Notes: generated from the sequence alone by a model not told the origin. Numbered from the stretch's first letter, positions 12,301 through 24,861 are shown. The stretch is 45,920 nucleotides of DNA from Saccoglossus kowalevskii (GCF_000003605.2 NW_003142306.1:305413-351332); one strand, 5' to 3'. Numbers and translations: made by a program.

Positions 12301-13499
12301 ACTGCACAGTCATACGTGCCTGCGTCGCCATTAACAATAGATGAAATCTGTAAGTTGTATTCTCCTGACTGATGGTTACCAGTTATCGCTAAGCGACTGT
12401 TTCCGTTGGTGATGGCGGCGTCACTACTTATTTCGACACCTCCTTTGCTCCAAGTCAAAATCCCGGCTTTGTTGTCCACTGTACATTCAAACGTTACTAC
12501 CGCATTTACCGTAGCCGGGGTGTCAGTGGGTAGTGGCGCTCTGAACGATTGTTGTGCAAAAACTGCAATTTAAAAAAAAAATATGGGTTTAAAAAAACAG
12601 GCGGAATCATGTTGGCGAATAGTGTAAAGGTGTGATAGTAGTGTAACTATTTTATTTTCCCCGCGGTGCGTACTGTTTTCTGTCTTTGTGAATTTCATGC
12701 TTGGATTTCACTTACAAGCAGGCAGCGGCCATTTTGTGATTGCAACCGTCAGCCTCCACAATGCGGGTGAACAATGATTGTTTCCATCATCCAATGGGAT
12801 TTATTTAGGTTTAGTGAGTTGTTGGCTAACCTAACCTTCCTGCAAATTTCGACTATAACAAGAAATTGATTGTGTTAGTAAATTTGCCTCATCACTATTT
12901 GGCTGTATGCCTCGGTGTCCGTGTATCTTTCTCTCATGTGTTCATAAGTTGTTTTTGTTGTTCTACGTTCTTAAAAAATTCACTGTTAAGGATTAGTATT
13001 TTAAATGTATTAATTTGTTAGGATGTTGTTTCTACTTTGCTAACTTGATATTCTCGAAGTAGTAAAAGTAAAATAGTTAGTAAGTAGTTAGTAAATAGTT
13101 AGTGAGTAGTTAATATGTAGTAAGTAGTTAGTAAATAGTTAGTAAGTAATTAGTAAATACTGTAAAAAGGTTAATTATTCACTGGGTTTTAATTTCGCTG
13201 ACTGGAAAATGCGCTAAATACCTACCGAATATGTAAAATTTAGCATAGAACACATTATCTAAATGATAAAACCATGAATTTAAAACCCACTGAATTTGCC
13301 TGAAATGGTAAATCAGCGAAATTACAGTAGTTAGTAAATTTACTAATACGAGTTGTGGTTTGTAAGAATCGCATAGGCATACGCTTGACGTGATACAATG
13401 TGCAAATTTATCACGCTTACCTAATTGCAGCATTGATGTAGATAATAACACACGTATCAACACTTGCAAAAACGTGCTTTCCGCCATTTTTAAATTCAT
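5682..13499 (-). CDS. IgSF transmembrane receptor A (six Ig domains, RS/RD-rich tail)
   Basis: Ten coding exons read on the minus strand: 13499-13421, 12562-12242, 11779-11462, 10559-10248, 9976-9811, 8795-8662, 8023-7724, 7633-7346, 7191-7039, 6391-5682. The sum is 2781 nt, 926 aa plus stop. Predicted order: signal peptide (residues 1 to about 28, ending near V-F-A-Q-Q), V-like Ig domains D1-D4 (about 27-133, 134-239, 240-343, 344-443), C2-like D5 (444-543), D6 (544-639), membrane helix 653-679, cytoplasmic tail to 926. Each Ig domain shows the Cys...Trp...Cys core; the V-like ones share a G-E-Y-N-L-type strand before Y-x-C. N-glycosylation sequons occur in D5 and D6. All introns are phase 1 except the one inside D4 (phase 2). 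The tail has an acidic D10 run, a D-Y-Y-E motif, a polybasic block and long Arg/Ser/Asp low-complexity sequence. The role is inferred: type I surface adhesion or recognition receptor. A second in-frame ATG (13487) has the better start context. It is the paralogue of gene B, in head-to-head orientation. Confidence 0.87.
7039..7191 (-). other. Membrane-span exon of gene A
   Basis: A 153-nt phase 1-1 exon with 51 residues: an acidic stalk, a 27-residue hydrophobic helix rich in A, V, I and G that ends I-V-Y-C-V-W, then K-K-R-T-E and six Asp encoded by six GAT codons directly at the donor. The helix border Y-C-V-W plus basic residues is shared with gene B (28204-28335). The basic stop-transfer after the helix sets the N-out orientation. 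Confidence 0.88.
9353..9509. mobile_element. TTAA-flanked MITE, family 1, copy 1
   Basis: About 157 bp between TTAA at 9349-9352 and TTAA at 9510-9513. Ends are imperfect inverted repeats: left AGCCGGGGAGTTGTCAC, right in reverse AGCGAGAGGGTCGTCAC. It lies inside the phase-2 intron that splits Ig domain D4 of gene A. The copy at 24363-24504 is its reverse complement over nearly the whole length, sharing the central CATTGTTTACAAACAA and GAGCCTTTGCGTTTT blocks. It is non-coding. Confidence 0.8.
10631..10896. mobile_element. TTAA-type MITE, family 2, longer copy
   Basis: Ends are inverted repeats of the family-2 type: left TGGGCGGCGGTCGTCACG after TTAA (10627-10630), right in reverse AAGGGCGGTGGTCGTCGCG. 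The right-hand TTAA is not intact. The interior is about twice as long as in the 121-126 bp copies and unlike them, so this is a different subfamily using the same ends. It sits in the intron between the exons for D2 and D3 of gene A. Confidence 0.6.
11929..12041. repeat. Degenerate ~26-bp tandem repeat
   Basis: Four to five imperfect units of about 24-27 bp built on GGGCGAGAAAACAATTGTATTGT. The CAATTG palindrome recurs in each unit. It lies in the intron between D1 and D2 exons of gene A and makes a short spurious open frame. Confidence 0.75.
13057..13157. repeat. TAGTTAGTAAG-type tandem repeat
   Basis: About 100 bp of imperfect tandem units built from AGTTAGTAAGTAGTTAGTAA, with an irregular period. 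It directly adjoins the TA-flanked element that begins at 13160 and lies in the first coding intron of gene A. Confidence 0.75.
13160..13327. mobile_element. TA-flanked CTGTAA-type MITE, diverged copy
   Basis: TA at 13158-13159 and 13328-13329 border a 168-bp segment whose ends are inverted: CTGTAAAAAGG...TTTCGCTGA on the left and TCAGCGAAATTACAG on the right. An inner inverted pair is also present (CACTGGGTTTTAA and TTAAAACCCACTG). End motif and internal TTTCGCTG resemble the two copies in MRPL39 (41915-42122, 45053-45245). It is non-coding and lies in the first coding intron of gene A. Confidence 0.6.
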
Positions 13500-13511
13500 T
13501 CACTTTCACCT
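13421..13511 (-). promoter_or_regulatory. Signal-peptide exon of gene A with an upstream splice acceptor
   Basis: Read on the minus strand, a pyrimidine-rich acceptor (CTTTGTCTTTCAG, AG at 13511-13510) lies ten bases before the first ATG at 13499. The exon would be 13509-13421 and end at a good donor (TTAG then GTAAGC). A strong acceptor just upstream of the start codon implies at least one non-coding 5' exon further right, so the promoter of gene A is probably not at 13.5 kb. A donor-like site on the same strand at 17922 (CAAG then GTAAGA) is one possible partner. Confidence 0.55.
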
Positions 13512-14373
13512 GAAAGACAAAGGAAATGGTTGGTCATGTATAACACGAGAACATAGAAAATACATATGTTTATTAACTTGTTAACTAAATTGTGTACCTT
13601 TCCATATAGCTATTATCTAGGTAAGGGAGAAAGTGATTTGTGTGTGGGAGTGTCACAAAAGAAAATGGGCAGGGCTTCGAGTGTTTCACTTTGGTTGTAT
13701 ACATTGTTTTATCATTGGAGTAAAAATAGAAGCAAAGAAAGCCGCATTCGCACTTTGTAAATCTACACCATGACATCTTGTGATTGTGGTAAGTAATACA
13801 AATTAACTGCAGAATGTAAATTTAAGTGGGCCCCTTAAATATATCAAATTCGCTGGGATTTTCGTTGAACGTCAGTTGTACGGTAAGTATATTTGTGTAC
13901 ACGACAATAACCTCAGTACTCAGAAAATCAAATATGTGAAAGGTAAGTATATTTACATGTAATATCTCATAGTTATAGCAAAAAACAATATCATTTTTTA
14001 ACATTTAATGTTTTAGCTGGTTCTTTGAGTGAGATTTTAGTAGTGTAGCAACATTTACTTCAGAACAAATGGCGTAACATAGATTGTTTTCAGTTAATTA
14101 CATTCACCACCTATTTTCCTCAGGTTAAATGTCTACAGACAAAGAGAGGCTGCCATTACGTCGCTTGATTGACCTCTGACCTTGGTACACTAATGTATGG
14201 TGAGTGTTCGGCACAATCTAATTGATTGTATTTGTATGATAGGAAAATATCTAAATTCAAATCTATCAATTGAAGAAAAAAACAGTGTTGATTACACTCA
14301 AAATACACATGAATAATATCAGCACACTTCTTAGCATTTGTACGGTTCATCTACTCGTTCTACAACAGATATT

Positions 14374-14394
14374 TATATATATATATATATATAT
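14374..14394. repeat. (TA)n microsatellite
   Basis: About ten TA units, preceded by TTTA. Simple repeat in the intergenic interval. Confidence 0.85.
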
Positions 14395-16765
14395 TGAAAT
14401 TTTAATACGAAATGTTTTTTTTTAGAAATTCATGTTTTCGTTGAGAAATCCCATCCTTTAAATGAAGACTAAAATGGTTATATTGATTCCATCAAAACAC
14501 CCGGAAAGCCAGTAGTGTATTCACAAAGTGCTGGCGTACAGGTGTGACAGTAATGTTATTATATCATGGATAGCAAATCATACCACTCTCAACTCCACAG
14601 GGTCGTTTTGTGAGTATGCTAATTACGAGAACAGCACGGCTTGTCTCGGTATTCACATTAAATTGGTTATATATAAGATGTGAATGCAAAGGAAGTTAAT
14701 TTATTGCTAATGTAAGACGACATTTACCTCATATGCATAGAATGAGTCAACTTCCGGTAACTGGTTACACCTGCGTGAAATGAATTCTATTTTAAAAGGT
14801 AATCATAGTACCCCCCTCTTCTTTTGTGTTGGCTTTCGAGTAATGCTAATGTAATTGATTTTGTCGTGAATTGGTTCTATTATTACTTTTACAACGAGAG
14901 AGTGGTATACGAAAGTTCTGTCATTTGGTTTATTCTTGTATTGTAATTGATTTTTATTTTACCAAGATAACTATATTTTATTTCATTTCTCTGTCTACTC
15001 CTTTTGGAAGAGAATTTACTAAAACTGTGCTAAATTATTCATTGTGATTGACTTGTTTTAAATACCGAATAAAACTTGGGGCACTAGTTGTTAAATCTAA
15101 GTGAACATTTAAAATAACAATAAAACTCATTGTTTCCTTGACAAATTCATGAAATTAAAACACAGTGAATATGCTCAAAACATCAAAATAGTGAATTTAA
15201 ATGACAGTGAAAATAAATGGTTTTACATTACTGTCTGAGTTGAAGTTATTGAGGCTAGAATATCCTGACATAACATTTCACGAAAAGATATTCATACATC
15301 TGTAAAATCAATGAATATTTGATGTTGATGGTGATTCAGTCCACTTCTGGTGGTTTTTCTGAACTCTTAATGATTTGATAACACAGACTTCTACTTTTTA
15401 GTCATTTCTGCAGTTAGCACCACTCTGTAATGTTTGTCTAAGTTCGTGCATGTGTCAACTCTATGTTCTAAACCTGTTAGGGGGGGGGGGTAATTATGCA
15501 AAATATATGTCTGACGTTTTACAAACTGCAATTTGTTTCATTATTCATATTTTATGTATTCATTCATTTCAGCTCTTATTCCTGTACATAGGTTAATGCC
15601 ATAGCAACACCGTTTCCATGGTATATCCTTGATTGAATTGTCACGTGGCTACTCAAGGAGAACCCATATTGAATGCATCGTTGCCATTGTTTCGTGACGA
15701 GCTGACATTTTTCGCTAGATTTAAATCTTATTTTGTTTGTTTTTATAATACAAATAAACGTAACTAAAACTTTAAACACGTGCAGGTGCAGACGAGGACT
15801 ATGTTCGTTTCACTGAAGAATTTCCCTTTGAAACTCAAATACCGTTCAAATGACAGCGATTAGTCTAGGGGAAAACTTAAGTGTAAATGAGAGTTTTCTA
15901 AAAAAAAAAAATTCTAAAAAATCAAGAAGCTGTTATTGTTCAAATGATCATATTAAAGACTTCCGTTGTTATAAGAACAAAAGTACCGCGATATGTACCG
16001 TTTTGGAGTCATGCATAAGGCAAATTGGGCAGTATTATTGTCGTCTGCGTCGTTGCTTAGGCTCATATTCCCCCTCCACTTTTCCTATTGCTCGAGCCAA
16101 TATGTTAGAGCAATTATTCTGTAAGTTTATCTGAATTAAAGATAAATTTGGAACAGGACTATTTCGTGGAAGATTACCATAGTTGACAATGACAGTGAAA
16201 CGGTTGTTCTCGTGACCTAGTGTATTTTATTACAAAGTTGAATATTAATGAGCCGACGTAGAGTCTAGATACATGCATTTCCATGGTTCGTTTGAGATCG
16301 GGTATGTTGACCCCGATGGGTCAGACATATTGATACATCGTGAATAGATTCCACAAATCAATTGCTGTATCGTAATTAAAAAATAAAACCCCAATTATAC
16401 ATGCAGAAATTAAAACACTTTCCCTGCAGGTAATGGTTCCTGATTAAATGTCCTTCCGTATAAATCAACATTAAATCAACGCCCATGTCAATCTATTGAT
16501 CAGAACATTTTAAATGTATCATTTATACTTGAACAAATTTATTCGTGGAAATGATAGTATGATGGCCAGTAATTTACATATATGACTGGAAACAGTATTC
16601 TGCGCATGTGTAGTTGATATTAGCGATACGATGTACATCCACTGTATTATCTTGCATAATCTGCATTCTAGTCATAGCAATGCAGCCTTGAATTATTCAG
16701 TATGGGGTACATAAAGGGAATACCGTGGGCATCAAAATAATACCTGTAATACCGTACACATATAA

Positions 16766-16790
16766 CAATAAATAAATAAATAAATAAATA
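16766..16790. repeat. (AAAT)n microsatellite
   Basis: Six AAAT units in tandem in the intergenic interval. Confidence 0.85.
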
Positions 16791-18189
16791 CAAACACTCG
16801 GTCTACATGCCTGAAATAATAGAAATACTGACACTGACAGTTTTGCATATTCTGTGTTTATCAGTGTATGTTGTAAATCGATGAATTGCTTCCTCTATTT
16901 GTATTATTAATATCGATATGAAGTATGTAGTCAGTGTACGTAAAATGTCATTATTCACAGCGCCTATTGGGTGATAAATTATTTCTCATTTCTATATCCG
17001 GGCATTCACTATTTGTAGTGTTTGCATCAACTGATGTGGCTAATTAATTGTATACAAATTAGGCACAATTAATTAATTTTTAATGACGTCTGATTGATAT
17101 ATTTCCTACTCATAAATATTATTATTTTAAAGCTGGAATAGCTGAATTTGGCGGGAAATGATATCGCATCGACGGCCTGCCACACGTGAAATGTACTTTG
17201 ACGTGAGTGGGTAATAATATGATTATATTATTATTTTAATATACCTTGATTAATCAACCATGCAATACGTACACAGCAACTGTCTACAGAGCACTCTACT
17301 TGTGTTGGAACGCGTCGTATAAACACGGAACGTATAAGAGCAGTCGACATCGACATGGTAGTGTGATACTGTGATAGTCACGAGTAGTCATGGTTCTGAC
17401 AAGATGATATTTGAGTACGTAGTGGTGTGTGCTATGCATCATGCCTTAGAAACCATACCGTGGCGAAATTTCCTACATTTCGGTTCATTAAATCTCAAAA
17501 TAATGTATTCCAAATACAAAGCTACGGTAAAGAAACGCCATCGCTCCAGTTACCAATTTAAGGTTATAATATTCAAGATTTCGATCACTGATCGGGCAGT
17601 GTGTACAGCATAGTGATAATAACAATGATAATCAAAATGGCGTCCCCTTGTCACCAAGAACACGGGGGTCAGCAATTCACTTTCTCTTAATAGAAACAAA
17701 GTCACTAAGTGGTGCAAATACACAACAAGATGACAAAACATCTATATTTTGTCATTACTTCGAGATGTATATTAACTGTAAAAAATGTTCGTCTTTCTCG
17801 TAATCCCAGTAAGCGTGCTCTTATAGGTTTAGGTTTTAGGTAGCTATACCGTTCAGGACTACTAGTGGAAGGCGTGATAAGCAGTGGAGATACAAACACG
17901 ATTCAACGCGAACAAGTCTTACCTTGTGGTTGACTCTGCTCACTTCACTCGTCCGTCGTTGCAGTGCACAGTTAACGGCGAACGAACAGTCGACGAAGTA
18001 TTGACACGTTTAAACTTCCAAGACTCAAACTCGCGTATACAACGTGTAAAACACGACATAAAACGTCGCTACTTGGTTGTCTTAGAACCTCTAACTTGTT
18101 GTCCAGGTGACAGTCACATCTTTGGAAAAATTATACATACACGAGGTGTCGAAATTATCGGTAAAATTGTGAACACCTCAGCTTCCGGT

Positions 18190-18255
18190 TATAAATAGAA
18201 ATATACAAGCCCTCATAGCAACTGTTGGTAAGAAGGCGAAATATATCCGATCCAG
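18190..18255 (+). promoter_or_regulatory. Possible TATA box plus non-coding first exon
   Basis: TATAAATAG at 18190-18198 is a textbook TATA box. About 57 bp further is a perfect donor consensus, CAG then GTAAGT (exon end 18255). A transcript starting about 30 bp after the TATA box would give a short non-coding exon of some 35 nt. Gene B has a good acceptor just upstream of its start codon (exon from 24836), so this could be its 5' exon, 6.6 kb upstream. This is inference from signals only; TATA-like and donor-like matches occur by chance in AT-rich DNA. Confidence 0.25.
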
Positions 18256-19806
18256 GTAAGTGTATCTTGCGCATGCGTCAATTTTCTTTCAAAACACGGG
18301 TAAAATGCACGTACTGCCTGTGTGTAACCTCTTTCGCGGTTGGCTACAGACAAAACCTTGCGATTAGGAAAACCAATTGGAACAGTCGTTATTTGAAACT
18401 ATAGTAACGTGATTGTTTGTGGAACGATCTGGGGGAATTCTTTTCAACAGTTAGACAAACAACAACCCCCTTTCATTTTGATTCATATGGAAATTTCTCG
18501 TTCACCCTAAATGCCGGGTAACATGAAAGAAGCATTGTTAGCGTTAAATAGAATTTCGTTTTCATGGGATGCACAAAGAAAGGCGTGGACGAACCCTGTG
18601 CACTTGCATTCACTGAAGCCTTCAAACTGGGTGATCTGAAGTCACTGTGGCAATAGAAATACTAACAAGCGGCAAAAGAAACAGATTGTTCAGTTTTTGT
18701 GATAAAATTGAACAATGATTTCACGGCGTCCAAATCCTAAGACCACCACAATTGTGTTCACAATCTTCTAAATATTGTATACTAGTACATAGAGTTTTGA
18801 GCGCCAAGACGCGGGAAAACTTACATCACAGTATTCACCCTGTAGTGCAATTAGAAAAATTAGGGAAGTATATAAAATGAAAATACGCATTTCGTATAAT
18901 ACGATAAATTAAGGAGCCAGGGGCATGCGAGCTTCGGTTTCATACTCGCAGCGCCCTCTATTAATCATCGTCAGAATAAATTATTTCTTGATTTGGCTTT
19001 AATGTCAATGGCACTGCATATTTATTTCATTTGGTGAATTAAATATTATTTTTTTGGTGAGAACACGTCATTTTGGATTTCAACCTGGAGGAACCTCTAA
19101 AAATGCTAGCCCATTTGCCAACCGCCGCTGTTAATAAATTGTAAAATTGACATATATTAAAATTAATTACTTTAGAAGTACGGCGCCGCGATCAAATAAT
19201 AAAACTACAGATTAACAAACACATTAGACCTATTAGTTTATAATGGATCGACCTGTCATAATAATCGGGCAGATTTGTTGTTTAATTTCTTGACTGAACT
19301 CAAAGGGGCGCGATGTGCAGAGACTGTGCTCTTTTGGAGTTTCGTGTAGATTTGCTGAATCTGGGTAGCTGAAAAATAATTTGCATTATAAATTGTATCA
19401 AATGTATTATCTGTGACGTCATCATGCATCTAGCCCGTGTATTCACCGAGCAATCTTGTTTTTTTTTAAATGTTTTTGCTAAGTTGTTAGCCCCAAAGAT
19501 AAATGAATCAAATCTTGTTTAACTCCAGCATAGAACTGTGTTGTTCTGAAAGTTGAATATCAAATGTAATTAATAATGAAAAGGATGTTATCTCACTCAT
19601 GTTAGACACACACAGTGACGTCGCTGGCCAAGTTTCCAGTCTGATGATATGTATCATGATTATTATTGTCACAGATCACGTGAGTTATTTGATTATATGC
19701 ATATCGACGTATATAAATGATTACAATCTCAGTTATCATACATGTGTGATACAAACAATAATTTGTTTCCATCCATCATTTGCATTGTTTCATAACGTTT
19801 ATGATT

Positions 19807-20037
19807 NNNNNNNNNNNNNNNNNNNNNNNNNNNNNNNNNNNNNNNNNNNNNNNNNNNNNNNNNNNNNNNNNNNNNNNNNNNNNNNNNNNNNNNNNNNNNN
19901 NNNNNNNNNNNNNNNNNNNNNNNNNNNNNNNNNNNNNNNNNNNNNNNNNNNNNNNNNNNNNNNNNNNNNNNNNNNNNNNNNNNNNNNNNNNNNNNNNNNN
20001 NNNNNNNNNNNNNNNNNNNNNNNNNNNNNNNNNNNNN
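19807..20037. other. Assembly gap (N run)
   Basis: 231 undetermined bases. Open frames across it are artefacts of translating N as X. The gap lies between the two receptor genes, so sequence may be missing or collapsed there. Confidence 0.99.
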
Positions 20038-23000
20038 TCATCTCCACGAAACACTCGTCTCTAAGATAGGTCCGAGAAACGACGAAACAGAGCAATCGTT
20101 CTCGATGTTATTGTCAATGACTTGTACTCAAGGTCTTTTGACAGCCTAAACAAATACGAACATTGAGAAATCCTCCGTGAATGCTTTACGCATGCGCGAA
20201 ATCGGCTTCCTTCCTTCAGACACTGACTTTACCTGGATACGGTTGCTACGATCTCAGTGTTATGGGTGGTCATACGGCCATAGTATCATCGACTTTCGCC
20301 GTTCTGTGAAGATTATCGAAGTCTACGATAGACAGTACGTACTTCGTATAAGCGTAATCGTATGTAGCAACTCTGGTAACACGATGTACTGGTGAAATGT
20401 ACACACGGCGTTGTTGTTAACACCCGAAATTTGAACACACCCAGAGGGAAAGTGATCGAACCGTGATCTGCAACTGTATAGTAGATCGGAGCATATTTCA
20501 CTTAGCGGGAAAGGTAAGACCATGCAATATAATGGGATCAAGTAATTTTATCTACAGGGCAGGCGTAAGTTTACGTCTTTGAGAACGGATGTGATTTCAG
20601 AACAAGAAATCCTGTTGTTGGGTGAATGTTTACCCGACAGCTCTCCGTTTTGTGCTTATAATGGTTTATAATCCAGTGGAGTCACACTGATCACCTCTAT
20701 TGTTGCCGCGATATGCATCGGGATCTTGCTATAAACGTCATTTAAGAGGCATAAATCAACCGATATCTATCAAAAACGTGTAATCACCTCGAAAAAGAGC
20801 TAGCCGTAGACGTTCGTCTTGATCTCAGAGACAGGACTCAAAGTTTACACATGTAGCGTCCGAGGGATCCGTGACGCCATTTTTAAATCACACATATTCA
20901 TATATGCATTGAATCACTTGACCGTCTCTTGTCATCTGTGATCAAGCGAATTAATTATCTTGTCAATTAACTTTGATACTAATTAAATAATTAACTTATT
21001 TCAATATCATTAGCATGCATGCCCGTCTGGAATACAACTTTCACATTTGTCAATCTTAACAATACACGTTCAAGTGTGAATCGGAAATTCGGATTTAATG
21101 ATGGTGGAAAGAACGTATACAATACAATTACCCCGTGTGTCAATCAGCTAGAATAAAGAGAGACAGTTTTATTATACATTATGGGTTATTGCAGTGTATC
21201 ACCTTAGCAACGTTACGGCGGTCGTTACAATCAGCGGTCGCAAATTATTAAATTATTTCTCGTCTTTTTTTTCGGATCCAATATTTATATTATTAAGTTA
21301 TGAAACAATTACAAAAATCGTCGTGAAATTATTTGTTTCTTACAATTTGTGTTTGTTCACTTGTATCAATCACACTCTGGTACTTTTTATTTTCGGGGAA
21401 TATTACACACGTCCATGTCCAAATGACAAATATTGCATTACTAAATAGCTAGAAGTTTCAGTCACTGTTACGTGGAATCCACGAACCAATTTGTTACCTC
21501 AATCATAAACACCAAACATTATCACCACCTCAAAAAACACAGAAGCATATTAAAAATGACGATTGAAGTACACCATGTAAGGCACGTTCCCTTATTTGTA
21601 TTCGTTCAGTATACGTTCCAACATGTCGTCGCTCCCCTTAGATGTCATGTATAATTGGCTGCAGTTGAAACATTTTTAAATATGTTTTTATTTTTTGTGT
21701 GGGTGACCTTTATTTTTTTTTAAATCGCGACAACCATCCTAAAAATAATTAAATATGCACAGAAAAACAATCATCTGTATGAATATATATGTACACACGC
21801 TTCTTGCGAGATGAGTAAACGTAACTTACATACGACACTTTCATGTTTCACATCCACATAGCGTGTCGCGCGCAGAGGACATCATGTCAAACTGTAATGA
21901 GAGAGAAATCCATTTGAATGTGAAACTCATTATCATTTTTGATATACTTGTATCAGTATTTAGATTCGTATCAATAGCAATACATGACCCTTTCAGTATA
22001 CTAGTATGTCATTGGACATGATTTGCTAAAATACATTCACCGTAGACACTGATGCAAACAGAGCGATGTAAACATACATCTTAGCAGAGCTTCAGGTTTC
22101 TCGAAATTTGCGTCACGCCATGAAGTCAGATATTTTTTAAATTATGAAAAAAATTACATTTTATATTCAATTCGGTTCGAATCTCCTTAAAATGTACGAC
22201 AATACAATGTCACTGAGCCGTAATAAATTAATAGTCGACCCCATATTGTATGTATGCATCGGGATGCTTCCGGGTTTGGCGTAAATATTGAAATCGAATT
22301 TAGCTTGCGATACAAGCCATAACATACCTTGTTTAAAAATAAGACGATATACTAGTATTAAGCGGGCACGTTCCAGAAAATGAAGAAGTTTCATACTATT
22401 TCAAGGCTAGATACGGTCCTAATATACTAAGTGTGAAAAACACAAATGTGACTATATTAGGTGTAAATGTTTAGACTATTAACCACCATTCTATTACGTA
22501 TAAGTCGGTAAATGTGAATAAAGGCAGCCATTGCGTAGGCATTCATTATCGACTCTATCACACTAAAAACATCCCAGAACAAATGCCATGGGAATGCTTG
22601 GGGTTGACGACATATATGCATGCTAACTATACGAGGGGATACGCGAGAAGACTTAAATTGGATTAGTTCTATGGCGTCCATTGTACGTATCGCTGTAAAC
22701 GTATGTGCAGTTAATATTCAGTGCCAGTCACAATGCGATCACGCTAAAATCACCGGAGCGTATGGCCACACGCAGTGCATTATGGGAGGCCATATGTTAT
22801 TTATGACGTCATGTCTACCAAAAATGCCTCTTGATTTTTTTTAAATTGATCGCAGCTTAATAATGCATCACTTCGGTTCTGACAATCGATCGATCGATAC
22901 ACGGTTCATCCAGGGTTCGTTTGTCCCAGCAAGAATAATATCACCGTATAGATTTGGTCTATTCTATATGATCTTATCAGTGCGCGCACAAATCAATCTT

Positions 23001-24362
23001 TTTAATATTCTAGACAGCGCTGTCTGCTAGTGCCACCAATTTAGGATACTTCATTCCTGATGCCCAGTGATGAAACTGCCTTGTTTGCCGCGTTTTCGTG
23101 AAAAATTGTTTATGCGAGAATAAGCTGCCAACTATAAGATAACATTTGCGGCAAGACGGCTCACTGATCACATCACGGTGAATGTCAACGCCTTCGATTT
23201 TCTATAGCATTAAAATACTTCGTTTATTTCACAATATTCTGTAGAATGCACCCTGTTTCATTCTTATTGTCGAACACTTCCGTTCAATGTGGAATGACGA
23301 ATGCAAAGATTACCGTGGCGACATCATATAACGTATATCCGTGTTTTTTTTAATTACAGGGAACATTTAGTAAACTCTGTCAAAATTAATGTCACGTCAC
23401 ATGACCCAGCCATGGTGTAAATAGAGTGTAGTTTACATGCAAATAATCATATGTATTCTAACATTTTAACACGTGTATATCTAAAAACACACAAAAGTAA
23501 TACATGAATCAAGAAATATGTTCACAAAAAACACAGATCTTGAACTTTTAAGCAAACAATCCGGTGAGTTTTGTGGATTTACCCCCAAAAACGTAATTGC
23601 ACGACAAACATTTAGCCAGTGTTGAGTTCCAACGCAGAATTCGTCACAGTTTGCCTGAATGACATCACGGTTTGTACAGTTCGTAATGAATATATTGAAC
23701 GACTTAGCATCATATCTGATAGGTTTGTATGATGCAATGCACCATGTTAGCAGACTCGTATAATCACTGCACTCCACAGTAACTGTCAGGGTTTGCCGTA
23801 GATGGCGCTATCATGAAACCTGTTGATCCGACGTATATGATATGGGTACGGTCTATATAAATATACATACCAATACTATCAAATCTATACGATATATTCA
23901 TAGTATGCCGTATACAAGAGATGCCGACAATGTTTACACTGAATGACTCGTGAAATGAAGCATTATACTGTATATTCAATTTGCTAAAAATACGGCGGAG
24001 TTAAATATTCTTAATATAACCACATCATCATAAACTTACATTTTAAGTACAATGTGACAACATGTTGATAAAACATACATCCACAATGAGCTTAGATTAT
24101 TCTCACTTCATATAAGGAAATCGAAAAAAACAATATCTGAAGTCAATGTAACATAATTTGTGAAAATTAATTAGTCGTAACATCGGTAAGATTTTTTTAG
24201 GGGAATGCTTTGTGAACAAAAAGTATGTATACACTCAAATACCATTCGCCTTGACTTTACATGTACTGAAATGTACACCTACAGTGTTACGGTATTTGTA
24301 TATTTCATGTCTCGATAGCAGGTATAATCCACACTGTATAGTGTTTTGATACTCAGCCATAA

Positions 24363-24504
24363 AGCGGGAGGGTCGTCACATGCCCACGCACGGGAATTAA
24401 GTCCCAAGCACGCTAAAACGCAAAGGCTCATGGGTAGACGTTTGTTTGTAAACAATGACACGCTATGGCCACCTGACGCATGCGCGGGTGACGACTCCCC
24501 CGCT
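24363..24504. mobile_element. TTAA-type MITE, family 1, copy 2 (inverted)
   Basis: A 142-bp element, the reverse complement of the copy at 9353-9509. Right flank is TTAA (24505-24508); the left flank reads ATAA, one base off. Ends: left AGCGGGAGGGTCGTCAC, right in reverse AGCGGGGGAGTCGTCAC. It lies about 330 bp upstream of the first coding exon of gene B. It is non-coding. Confidence 0.8.
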
Positions 24505-24796
24505 TTAAACTACAGTGTTATGTTACTATCGTAGATGGGTGGGAGCACGGAAGAACTCCGCGTTGTCATGGTCATATAGTTCAAATAACTTCTTTCGAGC
24601 TCATGTTGTCATAACAACATTACACCCACACTACACACATACACTAGTGATGGTAATTTGGCGTATATTTCTTTAAAGTAACTAAGTGTTTGGTACATTG
24701 TATTAACATGCTAAAAGTCAGCTGGAACTTCTGCTTTGGAACAGGCGAATTAAACAAATGATGGCCCTAATGGCGTGAGTTGCCGCATTCTTGGGA

Positions 24797-24835
24797 TGAC
24801 GTCATCGTGATAGTCTATATTTGTTCATTTTATAG
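24797..24835 (+). promoter_or_regulatory. CRE palindrome and splice acceptor before gene B start
   Basis: A full CRE palindrome TGACGTCA lies at 24797-24804. It is followed by a pyrimidine-leaning acceptor TTTGTTCATTTTATAG ending at 24835, 26 bp before the first ATG (24862). Two readings are possible: the acceptor is used and gene B has an upstream non-coding exon, mirroring gene A; or transcription starts locally near the CRE site. The parallel with gene A (acceptor ten bases before its ATG) favours the first. Confidence 0.4.
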
Positions 24836-24861
24836 AAACTTCTCATAAAAAATACAAAGCG

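Larger units (their letters stand above)
13510..24835. other. 11.3-kb interval between the two divergent IgSF genes
   Basis: Read on both strands, I find no exon series with Ig-like or other recognisable protein sequence here. The longest gap-free open frames (for example 15850-16134 and 17884-18198 on the plus strand) show no motif I know. The interval holds the assembly gap, microsatellites at 14374-14394 (TA) and 16766-16790 (AAAT), a possible TATA-containing first exon near 18190-18255 and one TTAA-type element at 24363. It should contain the promoters of both receptors. Confidence 0.55.

Noticed and set aside
17884-18198. 104-codon plus-strand frame
   Set aside because: It starts at GTG directly after a stop, matches no domain I recognise, and has no paired splice sites.
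19599-20095. Open frames across the N run
   Set aside because: Artefacts of translating undetermined bases.
24604-24619. GTTGTCATAACAAC palindrome as an X-box of gene B
   Set aside because: It is a perfect palindrome but departs from the RFX half-site GTNRCC at the fifth base and has no ciliary gene next to it.
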